Source: Amyelois transitella | Lineage: Eukaryota > Arthropoda > Insecta > Lepidoptera > Pyralidae | Direction of reading: 5' to 3' | DNA length: 64,000 bases | NCBI RefSeq assembly: GCF_032362555.1 | Contig: NC_083527.1 | Location: forward strand, 3,968,001-4,032,000 | Part shown: positions 29,401 through 40,463 of the stretch, piece by piece | Numbering within the stretch: position 1 is the stretch's first letter | How the letters are laid out: every line of letters begins with the position of its first letter | The notes under the pieces: model-generated | What the model saw: the letters and a program-made list of their open reading frames with translations, nothing else | Databases searched by the model: none | What the model was told of the DNA's origin: nothing | Translations under genes and position numbers: made by a program

Positions 29401-30734
29401 ACCACGAAATTACAGAAAATTTATCTCCCACTGCTAAAGGGACGTTTTTTAAAATATATTTACCAAAGTATCCCAGACATTGCAAACGCTATTTAATTAG
29501 TAAAATACGGCCATGCAGTATTTCGCAAAATCAAAATACTATAAAAGTAAAAAAATTAACTTCTACTTTAGAAAACCCTAAATCTAAATGTGTAGTTATG
29601 CCTAGACCGGAAAACAGTAACGAAGGAAAAAAAGTCATCCCTGTACTTAAAAACATCAATGACAATGAATGTGTAAATAACTCTGAGGTCAATAACTCAG
29701 CTGAATTAATTGATTTAGATGTTGAAGATTTAAATCTTGTTATTTCCCCCAATGGCAGCGTTAAAATTCAAACCAAATCTCTTCCTGCGCATATAGCCAC
29801 ACAAGATCTGAAAATTTTAAGGGAAATAGTTAATTTTGCAAATCAAAAAATATTGTCTTTAGGTACATGTTTCCACAGTGAAATAAATGTAGATAATTTA
29901 TTTAAAAATAATAAACCTCGTACCAAAAAAAATCTTATTAATCCGAAAATTAATGAAACAAGACAAGGAATATCGGCAAATAGTCAACCACCATTACTTA
30001 GTGTACAACAAAACAAGTCTACTTCAACCTCACCGTCACGGCAAATTAATCCGAATACTCTTGATGTAAATACAGAAGTCGTTGAAAAAAACGTTTATCA
30101 ATCTTTTACAAATATCGGTGCAGATAAACGAAAGCAATATTCAATTTCATATGACTTTATTAAGGTTGCAGACATTGATTTGTGGACAAAAGTAAAAGTG
30201 TCGGAAAAAAATGAAGTATTATCACGTAATCAAAATGAAAATACAAAGAGAAAATGTTCAGAAAAAGTGTCTTCTCAACCTTCTAAGCAAAGACGAAAAG
30301 TTAATTTAGTAGAAGAAGTTGCATCTACATTTGGAATATTTCCAGTACTTCCAACGCCTTCAACAAGTGGAATCAATTCTCCCATTAGGGTGTTAGAACA
30401 TACGAATGTTCCAACTGAAATTCTACCGATGACATCAAACACTATAACCGATCAATTAAACGTATCTGCAGTACCTATTATTCGTTTGCCGCTGGATAAA
30501 ACAAATTCTTTTCTGCCTTCATTTACTTCCCAACTTGAAATTCAACCGGTCCAAAATCCAGATGCAATTATAATAAAGGAAGAACCTTTGCTAACTAATA
30601 ATGATTTGAATGTATCAACTTTTCTGCAGGTTCCTCATAATACCGAACTAGTTGTAGATACTTTGACTATGACACCAGTAAAAATTGAATTTATTCAAGA
30701 TGAAAAAAACGATGATTGTATTTTAGGTGTTTAA
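26432..30734 (+). CDS. gene A: 897-aa nuclear-type protein ending DCILGV
   Basis: Unrecognised family. Two coding exons, 26432-26495 and 28105-30734 (phase 1, G|AA). The start MDEEEKIEVKVEDEVG is the first ATG and opens an acidic peptide. Visible: VIYTTKLDEMRVWEGI (from about residue 54), a basic cluster YKKRKRRKH, SIVISSDDDSDP resembling a SUMO-interacting motif, a Cys cluster (C-x4-C-x-CCC-x3-C, about 274-293), LVISPNGSVKI (about 566), and SUMO-acceptor-like VKVE, IKEE and VKIE. The C-terminus is VKIEFIQDEKNDDCILGV. The rest is Asn/Ser/Lys-rich and probably disordered. The YTxKLDxM block, PNG block, C-terminus and last-intron phase match gene B (43449-53015), so the two are paralogues. A nuclear or chromatin role is inferred from those motifs only. 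Confidence 0.85.
26559..26604. repeat. 22-bp perfect inverted repeat in gene A intron 1
   Basis: Arms 26559-26580 (starts ATAACCACAGAACAAC) and 26583-26604 separated by only CC. It lies 64 bases after the first coding exon. It could fold as an RNA hairpin or be a tiny foldback remnant. Confidence 0.85.
27640..27790 (-). repeat. SINE-like repeat, diverged, in gene A intron
   Basis: CTTACGGGGTTAATAGAACT, ACAGTCTTAAAAAGCCTGAAAG, ACGTTCAGCTGTAGGTATG and GATGGAATTGAGAT correspond to the tail half of the family; the head is lost. Confidence 0.65.
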
Positions 30735-30739
30735 ATAAA
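30734..30739 (+). terminator. candidate polyadenylation signal overlapping gene A stop
   Basis: AATAAA begins at the last base of the TAA stop. Its closeness makes it doubtful as the main signal. Confidence 0.3.
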
Positions 30740-30746
30740 CGTGATA

Positions 30747-31018
30747 AATAATCAATGTGGTTATTATTTTCCAGAATCAACTTTTAAAGGGAATGTTCTA
30801 CAAATAAGTTTAGATGTTTTGCAGCACTTCATAAGGGTGGGAGAATATTTGAGTTTTGAAATACATCCGTACCATATAATGTATTTGTTAGAAACAGATA
30901 AACGCAAAACTAAAAAACCGATTGATAAATTTAACACAAGAGATAGAATAGACTTTCAGATCTTGACTCTTGAATTATATCGAGGAGATGGACGTTGTAA
31001 AAATAGACTAATGAAATA
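30747..31018 (+). other. unassigned open frame after gene A
   Basis: About 90 codons stay open right after gene A (NQCGYYFPESTF...YRGDGRCKNRLMK) and contain a possible splice acceptor (TTATTTTCCAG at about 30765-30775). No ATG starts it. It could be an alternative last exon of gene A, a remnant of the ancestral gene, or chance. Confidence 0.25.
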
Positions 31019-31738
31019 GGCACAATAGTTCGTAAAGTGAAAGATTCTATGCTGGTCTGGCAGTGAAAGTTATTTACAATTAAATTGTGAAAGTCTATCG
31101 GCGGAATAGCTTCTTATCTGGCGCGACCTGCAGGCTTACTCTCGAACTCAATCCCAATCTCAATTCTGTCGCAATCCAATTCCAATCATAATTTAGTTTG
31201 TTACTCTTGAAATCATTAACCTTGAGATTGAGTTGGTATTGTGATTGTGGCATGATTGGGTCTTCCTTGGCGATTCTACTAAACGTCAATATGACAGTGA
31301 AATACATCACCCTGTCTACGACAGAAATAGAACGAATGAATGAATAAAAACCGATAAACAATATATTTAATATTGTTAAGTTGTTAAGTAATTTTCAAGA
31401 AAATAATTCTATTTAATTGTTATTTTTATAAACAATGCTTATTTATTACTAATAAATAAGTTTAAGGCAAAAACTAATCTAATTAAATGTTTCAACGGCG
31501 TATTTGGCTGTATGAGTATTTTCCTGTGCCTCCATATGTAAAGTTCACAATAAACAAAATAACAATTTAAAACTGTGGTTTATAGTTTTAGTTTTGCGCT
31601 CATCATTAGGTACCTAAGTAATTTTTTCACTTATTAAAGTTTTTGATACTTTTATTTATTATAAAACGATTGTCACTAGTACACAAGTGATCTTCAAGCA
31701 AAAAAATGTTAGTAATGCTGTATCATACTATTACAGAA

Positions 31739-32709
31739 ATGGCAAACAGACCCACACAATACCAAATGGCAGCGTTAGTGGAGTTCCTGGAGAAAAATCC
31801 AGGAATTGCTCGAGGCCTCCTGCGAACGCAGCAGGCCAAACAGGAAACTCGAAAAAAGTGGCAGGAGTTCGCTGAGTTCACTAACGCCTTGGGTGGGATT
31901 ATCAAAGATGGGCAGGGTTGGGCTAAGGTAAGCTAGCGTTAAAACAGATTTATTATATTAGTTACATGCATATATACTAAATCATAATGATTTCCTTTTC
32001 ATGCATTTCAGTATTGGACTGAAAAAAAATCATCCCTTAAAAAGGTCTGCCAACAAAGGGCTCAGTCCATGAGGCGCACCAGAGGTGGCGTAGATGTGGT
32101 GCCAGAGCTGTCGTTGCTGGAACAGCGCCTAGTGGCAGTCATGGGTGGGGACTCATTTGCCACGGGCACAAGGGAAATAGCAGTAGACCAATTTCCCCAA
32201 AGTAATGTAAGTAAAATAATATAAAATGTTAAATAAAATTTGTTTATTCAGAAACTAAGATTTGACATCAGTAATTTACTTAAAACTAAGTTTACTACAG
32301 CCTCCAAAGCTCAAGTGAAGAAGAAGCAGCGCAACAAACTTCACTGCTGCATTTTATATAATGACATCAATTAACTTACAAACATTATATTAAGCATTCG
32401 CTATAGATTATTCTAACACGCTTAATTAAATAATAGTGTACAGTTAAAATTACATGAATTCAGTCTATGATCAGTAAAATAACATTAACAAAATTTAACT
32501 CTAAACTAAAAAGTGACATTCATCAATATAATTCAGTTAAGTGATTTTATAATAACTTTATTTTTTTTCTGTTACAGTCTAGCCCCTCCATCTTGCCATC
32601 TACGTATGATGCAGTTTTACCCATGATAGACCTGCCAACATCTGGATTATCTATGGTAGAGCTGCCTTCCACCTCTGCCGCTGTTGTACCCGAAGCATTA
32701 GACAGATAA
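31739..32709 (+). CDS. zeste-like Myb/SANT DNA-binding protein (171 aa)
   Basis: Three phase-0 exons: 31739-31927, 32012-32206, 32578-32709. The N-terminal 90 residues (MANRPTQYQMAALVEFLEKN, RKKWQEFAEFTNALGG, WAKYWTEKKSSLKKVCQQRA) match the short Myb/SANT domain of insect zeste-like proteins with three helices and spaced Trp. PELSLLEQRLVAVMGGD follows, also typical of that group, then a Ser/Pro/Leu-rich tail. Start chosen at the ATG in AAATGG context, directly before the domain; an upstream in-frame ATG at 31706 would add 11 residues. Such genes are multi-copy in Lepidoptera, some tied to Harbinger-type transposons; no transposase is visible here. Intron 2 carries a family C repeat. Likely a nuclear DNA-binding protein; targets unknown. 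Confidence 0.8.
32262..32372. repeat. unclassified dispersed repeat (family C), copy 2
   Basis: ACTTAAAACTAAGTTTAC, GAAGAAGCAGCGCAACAAAC and CACTGCTGCATTTT match copies 3 and 4. Lies in intron 2 of the zeste-like gene. Confidence 0.65.
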
Positions 32710-32994
32710 AACTATCTACTATATGGGATGCACCTCCAAATGCTGCATCTACACTTAAATATATTTAAGTTCGCGTCACAGATCTGTAACAAAAATAAAT
32801 TAAAAATAAATAAATAATACATATTTATTTCATTCTTTCTAGGAATTGCATATTTGTAAACACGGCAACGCTCATCGCTCATCACAGGGTTTGTATGACC
32901 CCCCACAAGTATTTTTTCTTGCCAGAAGCCCCCTTTTTTTATATGAATTTTTGAAAATCTCAAAAATTGCACTAAACAAAACGCAATATTTTCG

Positions 32995-33089
32995 GTTTGT
33001 CATTATAACTGTGTTAATTTAGTATTACATAATAAGTTTGTCCATTATAACTGTGTTAATTTAGTATTACATTATTAGTTTGTCCATTA
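32995..33089. repeat. two and a half tandem copies of a ~42-bp unit
   Basis: Unit starts GTTTGTCCATTATAACTGTG. Copies at 32995-33035, 33036-33077 and a partial one at 33078-33089. Confidence 0.85.
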
Positions 33090-33218
33090 AACATGTACAA
33101 AACATTAATTAATATATTTAAGCACTAAAAAAATAGTCGAAAACTTTGCTTAAAGTAAAAACAAAGAAGACACTACTGCTACTGTTATCTACTGACTTTG
33201 AAAGTAGCTGTAAATTAA

Positions 33219-33293
33219 CGGACAGCGGGGGGTGAAGGAGGGCGCAGCCCCCCGGCATGGGGTGGTCGGGGGGCGGTAGCCCCCCGCAATGAA
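33219..33293. repeat. G/C-run island with nested stem-loops
   Basis: CAGCGGGGGGTG, GGGCGCAGCCCCCCGG and CGGGGGGCGGTAGCCCCCCG occur in an otherwise AT-rich tract; the last is a perfect 8-bp stem with a GGTA loop. G-quadruplex potential is obvious. Possibly the end of an unrecognised mobile element. Confidence 0.6.
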
Positions 33294-33781
33294 AAAAGAA
33301 ATTGGTCACAAATCAAACTCAGGTTCGGTAAGGTTAGGTAAAATTTTTAAAATAACAAAGCCACTCCACTAGCCTCTTTGTTCTAAACGAAACATTGAGT
33401 TAATACCATGTCACACCAAACTACGTTTTTTAAGGATTGCGTGCCTTATTAGAAAACAGGAATGCCTTATTGAAAATTGAACCTTTATTTTCAATACACT
33501 TGTTTTTGGACATAGGATTTTGCCTAATAGTCGAAGTAATATGTGTAATAATAATTTTGCTTTATTTTATTTGACTCTATGTAAATTTTTTACGATTTTT
33601 ACGAGGTATCTGACGGTATTTAGCTACCTATATAGATATTTATGTTACCTTTGTATCAAGATCAAGCTTAATTAGGTAGGTCCTATTTTGATACCATTGT
33701 TATTTTATGTATCATCATTTTATAATCATTTTATGTATAGGTACCATTCAGTCTTTTCGAAACTTTTGGCTCTGTCAATTC

Positions 33782-34000
33782 CAATTCAAATTTATTATTC
33801 ATTATTATGGGACATCTCAAACATCACTATTTGTTATATCTTTTGGTTTCACAACATTGGTTGACGCCGAATAATTTAGGCCTAAGTACTTAAAACTAAG
33901 TTTAGTGCCGCTGCCAAGGAGTTAATGCAGAAGAAGTAGTAAAAAAACTGCATTGCAGCATTTTCCTCAATTACAACTTCATAATAATTAAAACTTTTAA
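33782..34000. repeat. unclassified dispersed repeat (family C), copy 3
   Basis: ATGGGACATCTCAAACATCACT, CTTTTGGTTTCACAACATTG, AAAACTAAGTTTAGTGC and CTGCATTGCAGCATTTTC; the longest copy together with 58890-59090. Confidence 0.7.
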
Positions 34001-34364
34001 AAAGAGGTTTCTGCGCCAAGCTTTAACCAGATGTTTTTGTCATTCAGGTAGTCATCAGTTCTAAGCCTTCTCACAAAGTACCTACTTTCTTTACATACTT
34101 ACCTAGTCTTTGTTTGTGATCGGTTAGGTAACGTATGGCCAGAACCGACGTTTGTCTATCACATAAAGTAAAGAGATCGCTGCGATGTCCATTCCGGGTT
34201 TCATCTCCAAAGAGAGTGGTATTCCTCAAAGGAAATCGTGATTACACGCAATGGAAGAGCTCCAAATCTACACTTTTCGATTATAGTAGGTACCAGCTAT
34301 CGATAGCGATGGTTATAAAATACTTATCTGGGCTATATCTTGAAATAATTATGTGTTCTCTCTA

Positions 34365-34550
34365 CAAACATACTCATACATAAAATCACGTCTATATTCC
34401 TTACGGGGTAGACACAGTAAAGACTGAAAGGCCACGTTCAACTGTATGGCAAGACTGAAAGGCCACATTCAGCTGTAAGTATGGCTTAATGATGGAATTA
34501 AAACTTAAATTGTGACAGATTGCTAGCCCATCGCCTACAAGAAAAAAAGC
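34365..34550 (-). repeat. SINE-like repeat with internal duplication
   Basis: Tail CATACATAAAATCACGTC shows CGTGATTTTATGTATG on the other strand, the same junction as in the RTE tails. The AAGACTGAAAGGCCAC block is present twice. Confidence 0.8.
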
Positions 34551-34559
34551 TTGTTTTTA

Positions 34560-34760
34560 AAACGATCACCCCACCACAGCAACTGCGAGATGCCGCGCCC
34601 GCGGGCCTCCGCGCTCTACGGATGACGTCATCACACCGACCTCCATTTTGAGCCAACGCAAGCCGCGCACCTCGGCTCCTACTACCGGTCCCTAACTCGA
34701 CTCAATCGAGTTCGGCAGAGAATCAAGCGAGTGTGACGAGATCTGAATCTGACTGCAGTA
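34560..34760. promoter_or_regulatory. GC-rich promoter-like segment with a CRE palindrome
   Basis: High CpG content next to AT-rich DNA, containing TGACGTCA (34623-34630, consensus cAMP-response element), CCTCCATTTTGAG and GACTCAATCGAGTTC. No coding exon is visible, so it may be the start of a transcript with a non-coding first exon, perhaps gene B. Position-based inference. Confidence 0.35.
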
Positions 34761-36570
34761 AATGCAACAATTTCCCAACAGGAATAAATAGGATTTGTAG
34801 TATTGAATTTGAAATCATACTTACTTAGGTATTTCATATGAATGAGTGACTACTGTGTTTTCAGTGTTAATGCATTAGATATTAAAGTTGTTGCTTTAAT
34901 AAACTTATCGACGATCTGTGTCATGGACACAAAATAATTATAAAGAAGCACAAGATCATTACACTTAAATATTTAATTCGAAAATAAACTCGTTTGCGAA
35001 ACAATGGTAGCGCTACAGACTACAAATAACTGCGTTACTATCATATCAATCACGTAATGATAACGATTTTTATGCGCTATGAGGCAGAAATAATCTGTTA
35101 AAATAGGAACCTATTAAATAATAAATATTGAAGGCAAACAATTGGGTTATCATACCTAACTAAACATAAATATCTATGAAATCTATATATCTACTGCGAT
35201 ACGATGCAAAACATATTTGCATGAAATTATCCCTACCTACCCGATTGCATCGCTCATGTACACTGAACATGAAGAGAATTAAATAATGACTTTCAAAGAT
35301 GTTCACATAGCTTTCTACTTTCAAAATCAATGAATACCCAAAAAGTAAGCAGCTAACTAACTATCAAATAAAAAAAAATGTATACGTATAGTATCAAGTT
35401 GCATAGAATAGAGCTGCTTAGTTGAGGCGTAGCTTAGACACGTCTCGCTCAGGCAAATGTCGTTTTACAAATGCAACGCAAACCCGATGTTCACCGCGGC
35501 GGGTATGTTTTCCCTCTCCCACTTCAATATTACGTCACCTGTCTCACTCACACTCGTTTCTCCGCGCCATGTCGAGTCGGCATGAGTAGAAATAGTGAAA
35601 ATATCGCCATTTTGTTGTTGCCTGCCAAACGGGTGAGATGGCACGTGGAAAAATATCGTGTTGTGAATAATGTGTGTTATTTTACAACAAAGGATTTAGG
35701 TACTGTTTGCATCAATGCGTTTCGTCCGTGGCAGTATTAATTGGTATGTTTTCATTATAACTACTTATCTATGAACAGATTTTTTACAAATTATATAAAC
35801 CTAAATTTCTTTACTATATTTTATTTGATGTCGCGAATGTTTGATAATTCGCGGCGACTGTTTAGCCACGGTTGTGAAATGTATAATTGAGGACGTTAGT
35901 AACCGTTTGTAAAATGTTATGAATTTATTTTGTGTGACGTAGGAGGTAGTGAGCGGCGTGCGTTCACGTTGATAGCTTGCGAGTTTCTGCGGGCACGGAC
36001 AGCGCTGCATTTAACCTCCCTGAATAAAACGAAGTTATGCTTTGACTTCATTACTTTCTTATATCTGATATACTTTGTATTAAATTTGGATTCCTTTTCA
36101 CCTTTTGTTATTATTCATTAATTTATTTAAAAAAAAGGTTTTCAATCATACAATTGGTAAGTAGCTAAGTACCTACTACCTCTTTTTACATTCTATAAAA
36201 GTGTTCAAAAATTTGAAATTATTTTCAATTATCTTAGTATTGGTTTAAAATTCGTAATCTATATTTTCCTACAAAGTTTTTATTATCATTGACGTACCTA
36301 TAAGTGTATAATAGTACTATAGATACATACATAGATAAGTAGGTTTCTACTCATTAATAGGTTGTGTGAACTAAATACCTTTTTCTTTTTTCAAAGTAAT
36401 TTTCTTCTTTTTTCCCCTAAGTTTTGTTTTTGTACCTCATACTGTATTCATATTACGGTATTGTTAAAAATACCTATAAAACAGTAGATTTCAAAATCCC
36501 GTGCTGGTTTTAAAAGTCAATCGAGGGAAAGGCTAAAAAACTTTCGAATAATTTGTACCCCTTACCTCCA
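34761..36570. other. non-coding region with a second CpG-rich patch
   Basis: 35450-36010 is locally GC-richer (CGCGGCGGGTATG, TCGCCATTTTGTTGTTG, AGCGGCGTGCGTTCACG) and may be a promoter or non-coding exon. The rest is AT-rich. No supported coding exon; the frame at 35471-35740 has no family resemblance. Confidence 0.35.
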
Positions 36571-36572
36571 GA

Positions 36573-36823
36573 ATGCCGTGCCGTGTGGTTTCCGGAACAT
36601 TTAGAATACATATAACCACACCTTATCTTTCCCATGGATTAAAGGCGACTAAGGGATAGGCTTATGAACTTGGAATTCCTCTTGTTAGCGATGGGCTAGC
36701 AACCTGTCACTATCTGAATCTCAATTCCGTCATGAAGTCATGCAGCTGAACGTGACCTTTCAGTCTTTTTAAGACTGTAGGCTCTGTTTGCCCCGCAAGA
36801 GATATAGACGTGACGTTATGTAT
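36573..36823 (+). repeat. SINE-like repeat, near full length
   Basis: Head TGCCGTGCCGTGTGGTTTCCGG, GCGACTAAGGGATAGGCTTA, GGGCTAGCAACCTGTCACTA, tail CAAGAGATATAGACGTGACG. Confidence 0.85.
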
Positions 36824-36866
36824 TATTGGGCAAATTTCATAAAATAGTTTTGTTTTGTAGGTACAA

Positions 36867-37173
36867 ACTAGGTGTGCCCGCGACTTCTTCCGCGTCGAAT
36901 AGTTATTTTGAAGCCCCTTATATATTATATCATCATTGAAGCCCTTTATACAAAAAAGAATAATTTTCCCCGTTTTTTTCACATATTTCATTATTTCTTT
37001 GCTCCATAAGGAGCTCCATAACTATAAAGTTGCAGCGTGATGTTATATAGCCTTATATAGCCTTCCTCGATGAATGGTCTATTCAACGCAAAAATAATTT
37101 TTCAATTTGAACCAGTAGTTCCTGAGATTAGCCCGTTCAAACAAACTCTTCAGCTTTATAATATTAGTATAGA
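36867..37173 (-). mobile_element. non-autonomous Helitron (Lep1-like)
   Basis: Read on the minus strand it starts TCTATACTAATATTATAAAG and ends in CTAG after a GC-rich tip (plus-strand CTAGGTGTGCCCGCGACTTC). 5' TC and 3' CTAG fit Helitron ends. No ORF. Confidence 0.75.
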
Positions 37174-37283
37174 TAAATATGCATATTATATAGTACTTAG
37201 GACATATTACACAGATTGAGTCAGCCTCGAAGTAAGTTCGAGACTTGTGTTACGTTACGAGATACTAACCTAACGTATTAATA

Positions 37284-37555
37284 CATACATACATACATAT
37301 GATCACGTCTATATCCCTTGCGGGGTAGACAGAGCCAACAGTCTTGAAAAGACTGAATGGCCACGTTCAGCTATTTGGCTTAATGATAGAACCGAGATTC
37401 AAATAGTGACAGGTTGCTAGCCCATCGCCTAAAAGAGGAATCCTAAGTTAATAAGCCTATCCCTTAGTCGCCTTTTACGACATCCATGGGAATGAGATGG
37501 AGTGGTCCTATTCTTTTTTGTAATAGTGCCGGGAACCACACGGCACTATTACTAA
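37284..37555 (-). repeat. SINE-like repeat with target-site duplication
   Basis: Complete copy flanked by CTAACGTATTAATA at 37270-37283 and 37556-37569, a 14-bp duplication that shows retrotransposition. Tail (CATA)n TGATCACGTC, head GTGCCGGGAACCACACGGCA. Confidence 0.88.
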
Positions 37556-37939
37556 CTAACGTATTAATAGGTAGATGAAACTGAAATCACCCTTAAACTG
37601 TAAGAAATAATGAAATGGCCTTAGTATAATCCTGATAAGAATTTTCTGTTGACGTCATAGACCATGATTTGTATTAAAAATTATCTATGGATATCGATGT
37701 GGAAAATACCCATAAAATTCACATGTATGAAGTCGCGGGCGACAGCTAGTATTTGTAAATCATAAAAACCGAAAGGGTTCTGTACCTGGCAATATCTAAT
37801 CGTATGTAAACAATTAACCCGCTTAAGTGAGAGTGGAATTCGCGAACCGAGGGCTCCGTACAATCTTATAATAATAGAAACTATACAATATTCATTGATA
37901 TATCTTTCTTAATATTAAATTTAAATATATCAATAAAAC

Positions 37940-38218
37940 CGGCAGCGTTTCAAGACCAATGAATACAGTTGTCTCGGCACCCAGTACGAATTTGCATCCT
38001 TTGGTGTCGAGACACTCGGTCCTTGGGGCGAGGGCGCGCGGGAGCTCCACAAGGCGCTCAGCAAACGTCTGAGGGAGGCAACAGGTGAACCTCGCGCGGG
38101 CAGCTTTCTTGCGCAGCGTATTGCTATTGCAATACAGCGCGGGAATGCTGCCTGCGTGGTGGGAACCCTTCCTAGGGGTCAACATCAACATTTAATTAAT
38201 AATATTTTTAGTCTGTAA
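37940..38218 (+). pseudogene. C-terminal remnant of a non-LTR reverse transcriptase
   Basis: An open frame of 92 codons then TAA. It contains FGVETLGPWGEGARELHKAL, GSFLAQRIAIAIQRGNAACV and VGTLP, the pattern seen at the extreme C-terminus of several LINE polyproteins (VETLGxW..., QR(L/I)...IQRGNA). The RT itself is absent. Confidence 0.6.
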
Positions 38219-38382
38219 TTTAGAAAAGTTTTTTTTATTATTAATTAATATTAGTTGTATTTTTAATAATAGGTTTAGATTAGAAATGTCAGTTTCTAAG
38301 TTCATAATTTGTTAACATTCTTTGTTGATGAAAAGAAAAGTAAAGGTATACTTATACTTATATGTAGGTAAATATAGGACTA

Positions 38383-38649
38383 TCTATACTAATATTATAA
38401 AGCTGAAGAGTTTGTTTGTTTGAACGCGCTAATCTCAAGAACTACTAGTTTGAATTGAAAAATTCTTTTTGCGTTGAGTAGACCATTTATCGAGGAAGGC
38501 TTTAGGCTATATAACATCACGCTGCAACTATAAGGAGCAAAGAAATAATGGAATATGTGAAAAAAAACGGGGAAAATTATATATCCTTGAAGGCTTCAAT
38601 GATACCCAAAATAACTATTCCACGCGGACGAAGTCGCGGGCACAGCTAG
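38383..38649 (+). mobile_element. non-autonomous Helitron (Lep1-like)
   Basis: Starts TCTATACTAATATTATAAAG after an A and ends CACAGCTAG, preceded by the small hairpin CGCGGACGAAGTCGCG. Complete copy of the same family as 36867-37173. Confidence 0.8.
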
Positions 38650-39432
38650 CTCAATAAAAAAACTTATATTTTCGGGCGTATGCCCACATTTTGTATGAAC
38701 TACATGTATAAGGTTGTAATATTGTTTTTCTATATTCTTATTAGAAATTTCAAATTTTAATACACACGTTTTTCTTTATCTATCTGTACTGTAGGTTCGG
38801 GGAGTTGACTCGATTTCAAATCTTGTTTTAAATTAATCAACAGGGTTAAAATAAACTCCTACTTCTCATACTTATTTCTTTTTAATTTCGACTGTATAAT
38901 CCAAAATAACAACTTCTAAATTGTAATTTAATTTTTTAAAAAAACGCGGCAATCAGTGTCTTACCAACCCTACTGTTTTAACAGTAGAGTTTCACATTGA
39001 TGTCCTTGTTTACTGTTTGATTCCTATTTTCTACTGTTTTTCAACTAGCGTTCGGCGCCAGCCACCTATTATACCTACTAGGTACTCTGCAAACATTTTT
39101 TGATAACCACTACATAATAAAACACAGTTTTTTTCCTTCATTCGTTAGTTAAATTACGTAACCGAATATCGACTACAACTATTGAAGGAGTATTACACAC
39201 TAAATCCGAAATAACCGATTGTTATTTATTTAAAGCCACAGAAAGGCACATGAAGAAATTCAACAAAAATATTTAGGTGATGATATTAAAAATAATAATG
39301 AGTGTGAAAATATTGAAGATGAGGCAATTGAAACTGAAAAATAATTTTACTTTGATTTTTGTTCTTTTATTGTTGTAATTACAAATATGTCAATGTATGT
39401 AACTAAGAAAATTGTATTTAAATTATAATTAT
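38650..39432. other. intergenic, possible short coding remnant
   Basis: AT-rich. At 39233-39343 one frame reads an acidic tail (SHRKAHEEIQQKYLGDD... ending ETEK, stop), perhaps a last exon of a decayed element protein. Not assigned. Confidence 0.3.
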
Positions 39433-39700
39433 ACATACAAACATACATACATAGACGTGATGATATCACGTCTATATCCCTCGCGGGGTAGACAGAGCCA
39501 ACAGTGTTGGAAAGACTGAAAGGCCACGTTCAGCTGTTTAGCTTAATGATAGAATTAAGATTCAAATAGTGACAAGTTGCTAGCCCATCGCCTAAAAGAA
39601 GAATCCCAAGTTTGTAAGCCGATCCCTTAGTCGCCTTTTACCACATCCATGGGAAGGAGATGGAGTAGTCCTATTCTTTTTACCGTGTGGGTCCCGGCAT
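39433..39700 (-). repeat. SINE-like repeat, near full length
   Basis: Tail ACATACATACATAGACGTG, a small extra inverted piece (ACGTGATGATATCACGT), then the usual blocks and head ACCGTGTGGGTCCCGGCA in complement. Confidence 0.85.
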
Positions 39701-39872
39701 CAACAGAAAAATTATGAAATCTGCATTTTTTACCTACTGTTGTTGTTTTTTAGCTTTTTGGAGTTGGCAAGACTGGTGGCAATATCAACTGTGACGTCAC
39801 TGTTCAAATGACAAACACATTTCTAACCTAACAGTTAACTATTTAGGTACTACTTATGATTAAAAAGTGACT

Positions 39873-40463
39873 ATGAGTGTTAAAAATTATTACCAATGTT
39901 GTTCTGTGCCTAATTGCGGAAATACTACGAATACTGCGCCCACCAAACTTTATATACATGTCCCAGCAAACCCAACTATACGACAAAAATGGTTGGAGCT
40001 TGCAAAGATTGATCAGAGTTATGTGTCGCCGAAATCGAACTTATTCTTTTGTGAAGACCATTTCGATGTAAGTAAGAAAACTGATTTTAGATTTTATTAT
40101 ATTTACTCTTTTATTTCATACTTACCGTAAACATTTCCAGTAATTTTTAATTTTAGAGGTTATGTTTTGGTTTGGCAAAGCTAGCATTTATAAGACGGAA
40201 AACAACATATTTTAAATCATGGTTGTCTCTTTCAGCTCCCCAATGACATGGAGAATTACATGGAATATCATTTAATGGGTTCCGTGAAGAGAATTATCAT
40301 GAAAACTATGTGTCTTCCATCCAGATTTGAATGTCAAGACTATTCTATAAGAAAAACAACTCAAACTGACGAGGATTCACTCAAAAGAAGAAAAAGTCTG
40401 GTAGAAGAATTACTAAGAAGTGAATCAAATTTGGCAAGTAAGGATAGCATTCATTTGTTTTAA
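39873..40463 (+). CDS. THAP-domain protein (two exons, about 140 aa)
   Basis: Exons 39873-40067 and 40236-40463, phase 0. THAP zinc finger: CSVPNCGN, then KWLELAKID, FFCEDHF (Cys-x2-His) and the closing CLPSRF, so the C2CH ligands and the Pro-containing box are all present. After it come a short basic stretch (RRKSLVEELLRSES) and a stop. Start ATG (MSVKNYYQCC) matches the usual few residues before the first Cys. THAP domains bind DNA and occur in transposases (P, Kolobok) and in domesticated genes. Here only the finger and a possible short coiled coil remain. A donor-like site (GTAAGG near 40437) could lead to further exons that I could not find. Confidence 0.75.

Noticed and set aside
31095-31361. 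88-codon minus-strand ORF
   Set aside because: Built largely on a CAATCCCAATCTCAATTC-type repetitive stretch; no family resemblance.
35471-35740. 89-codon plus-strand ORF in a CpG-rich area
   Set aside because: No domain, no splice partners and composition like a promoter or UTR.
37892-38191. Minus-strand 99-codon ORF
   Set aside because: The plus strand of the same DNA encodes a recognisable LINE C-terminus.
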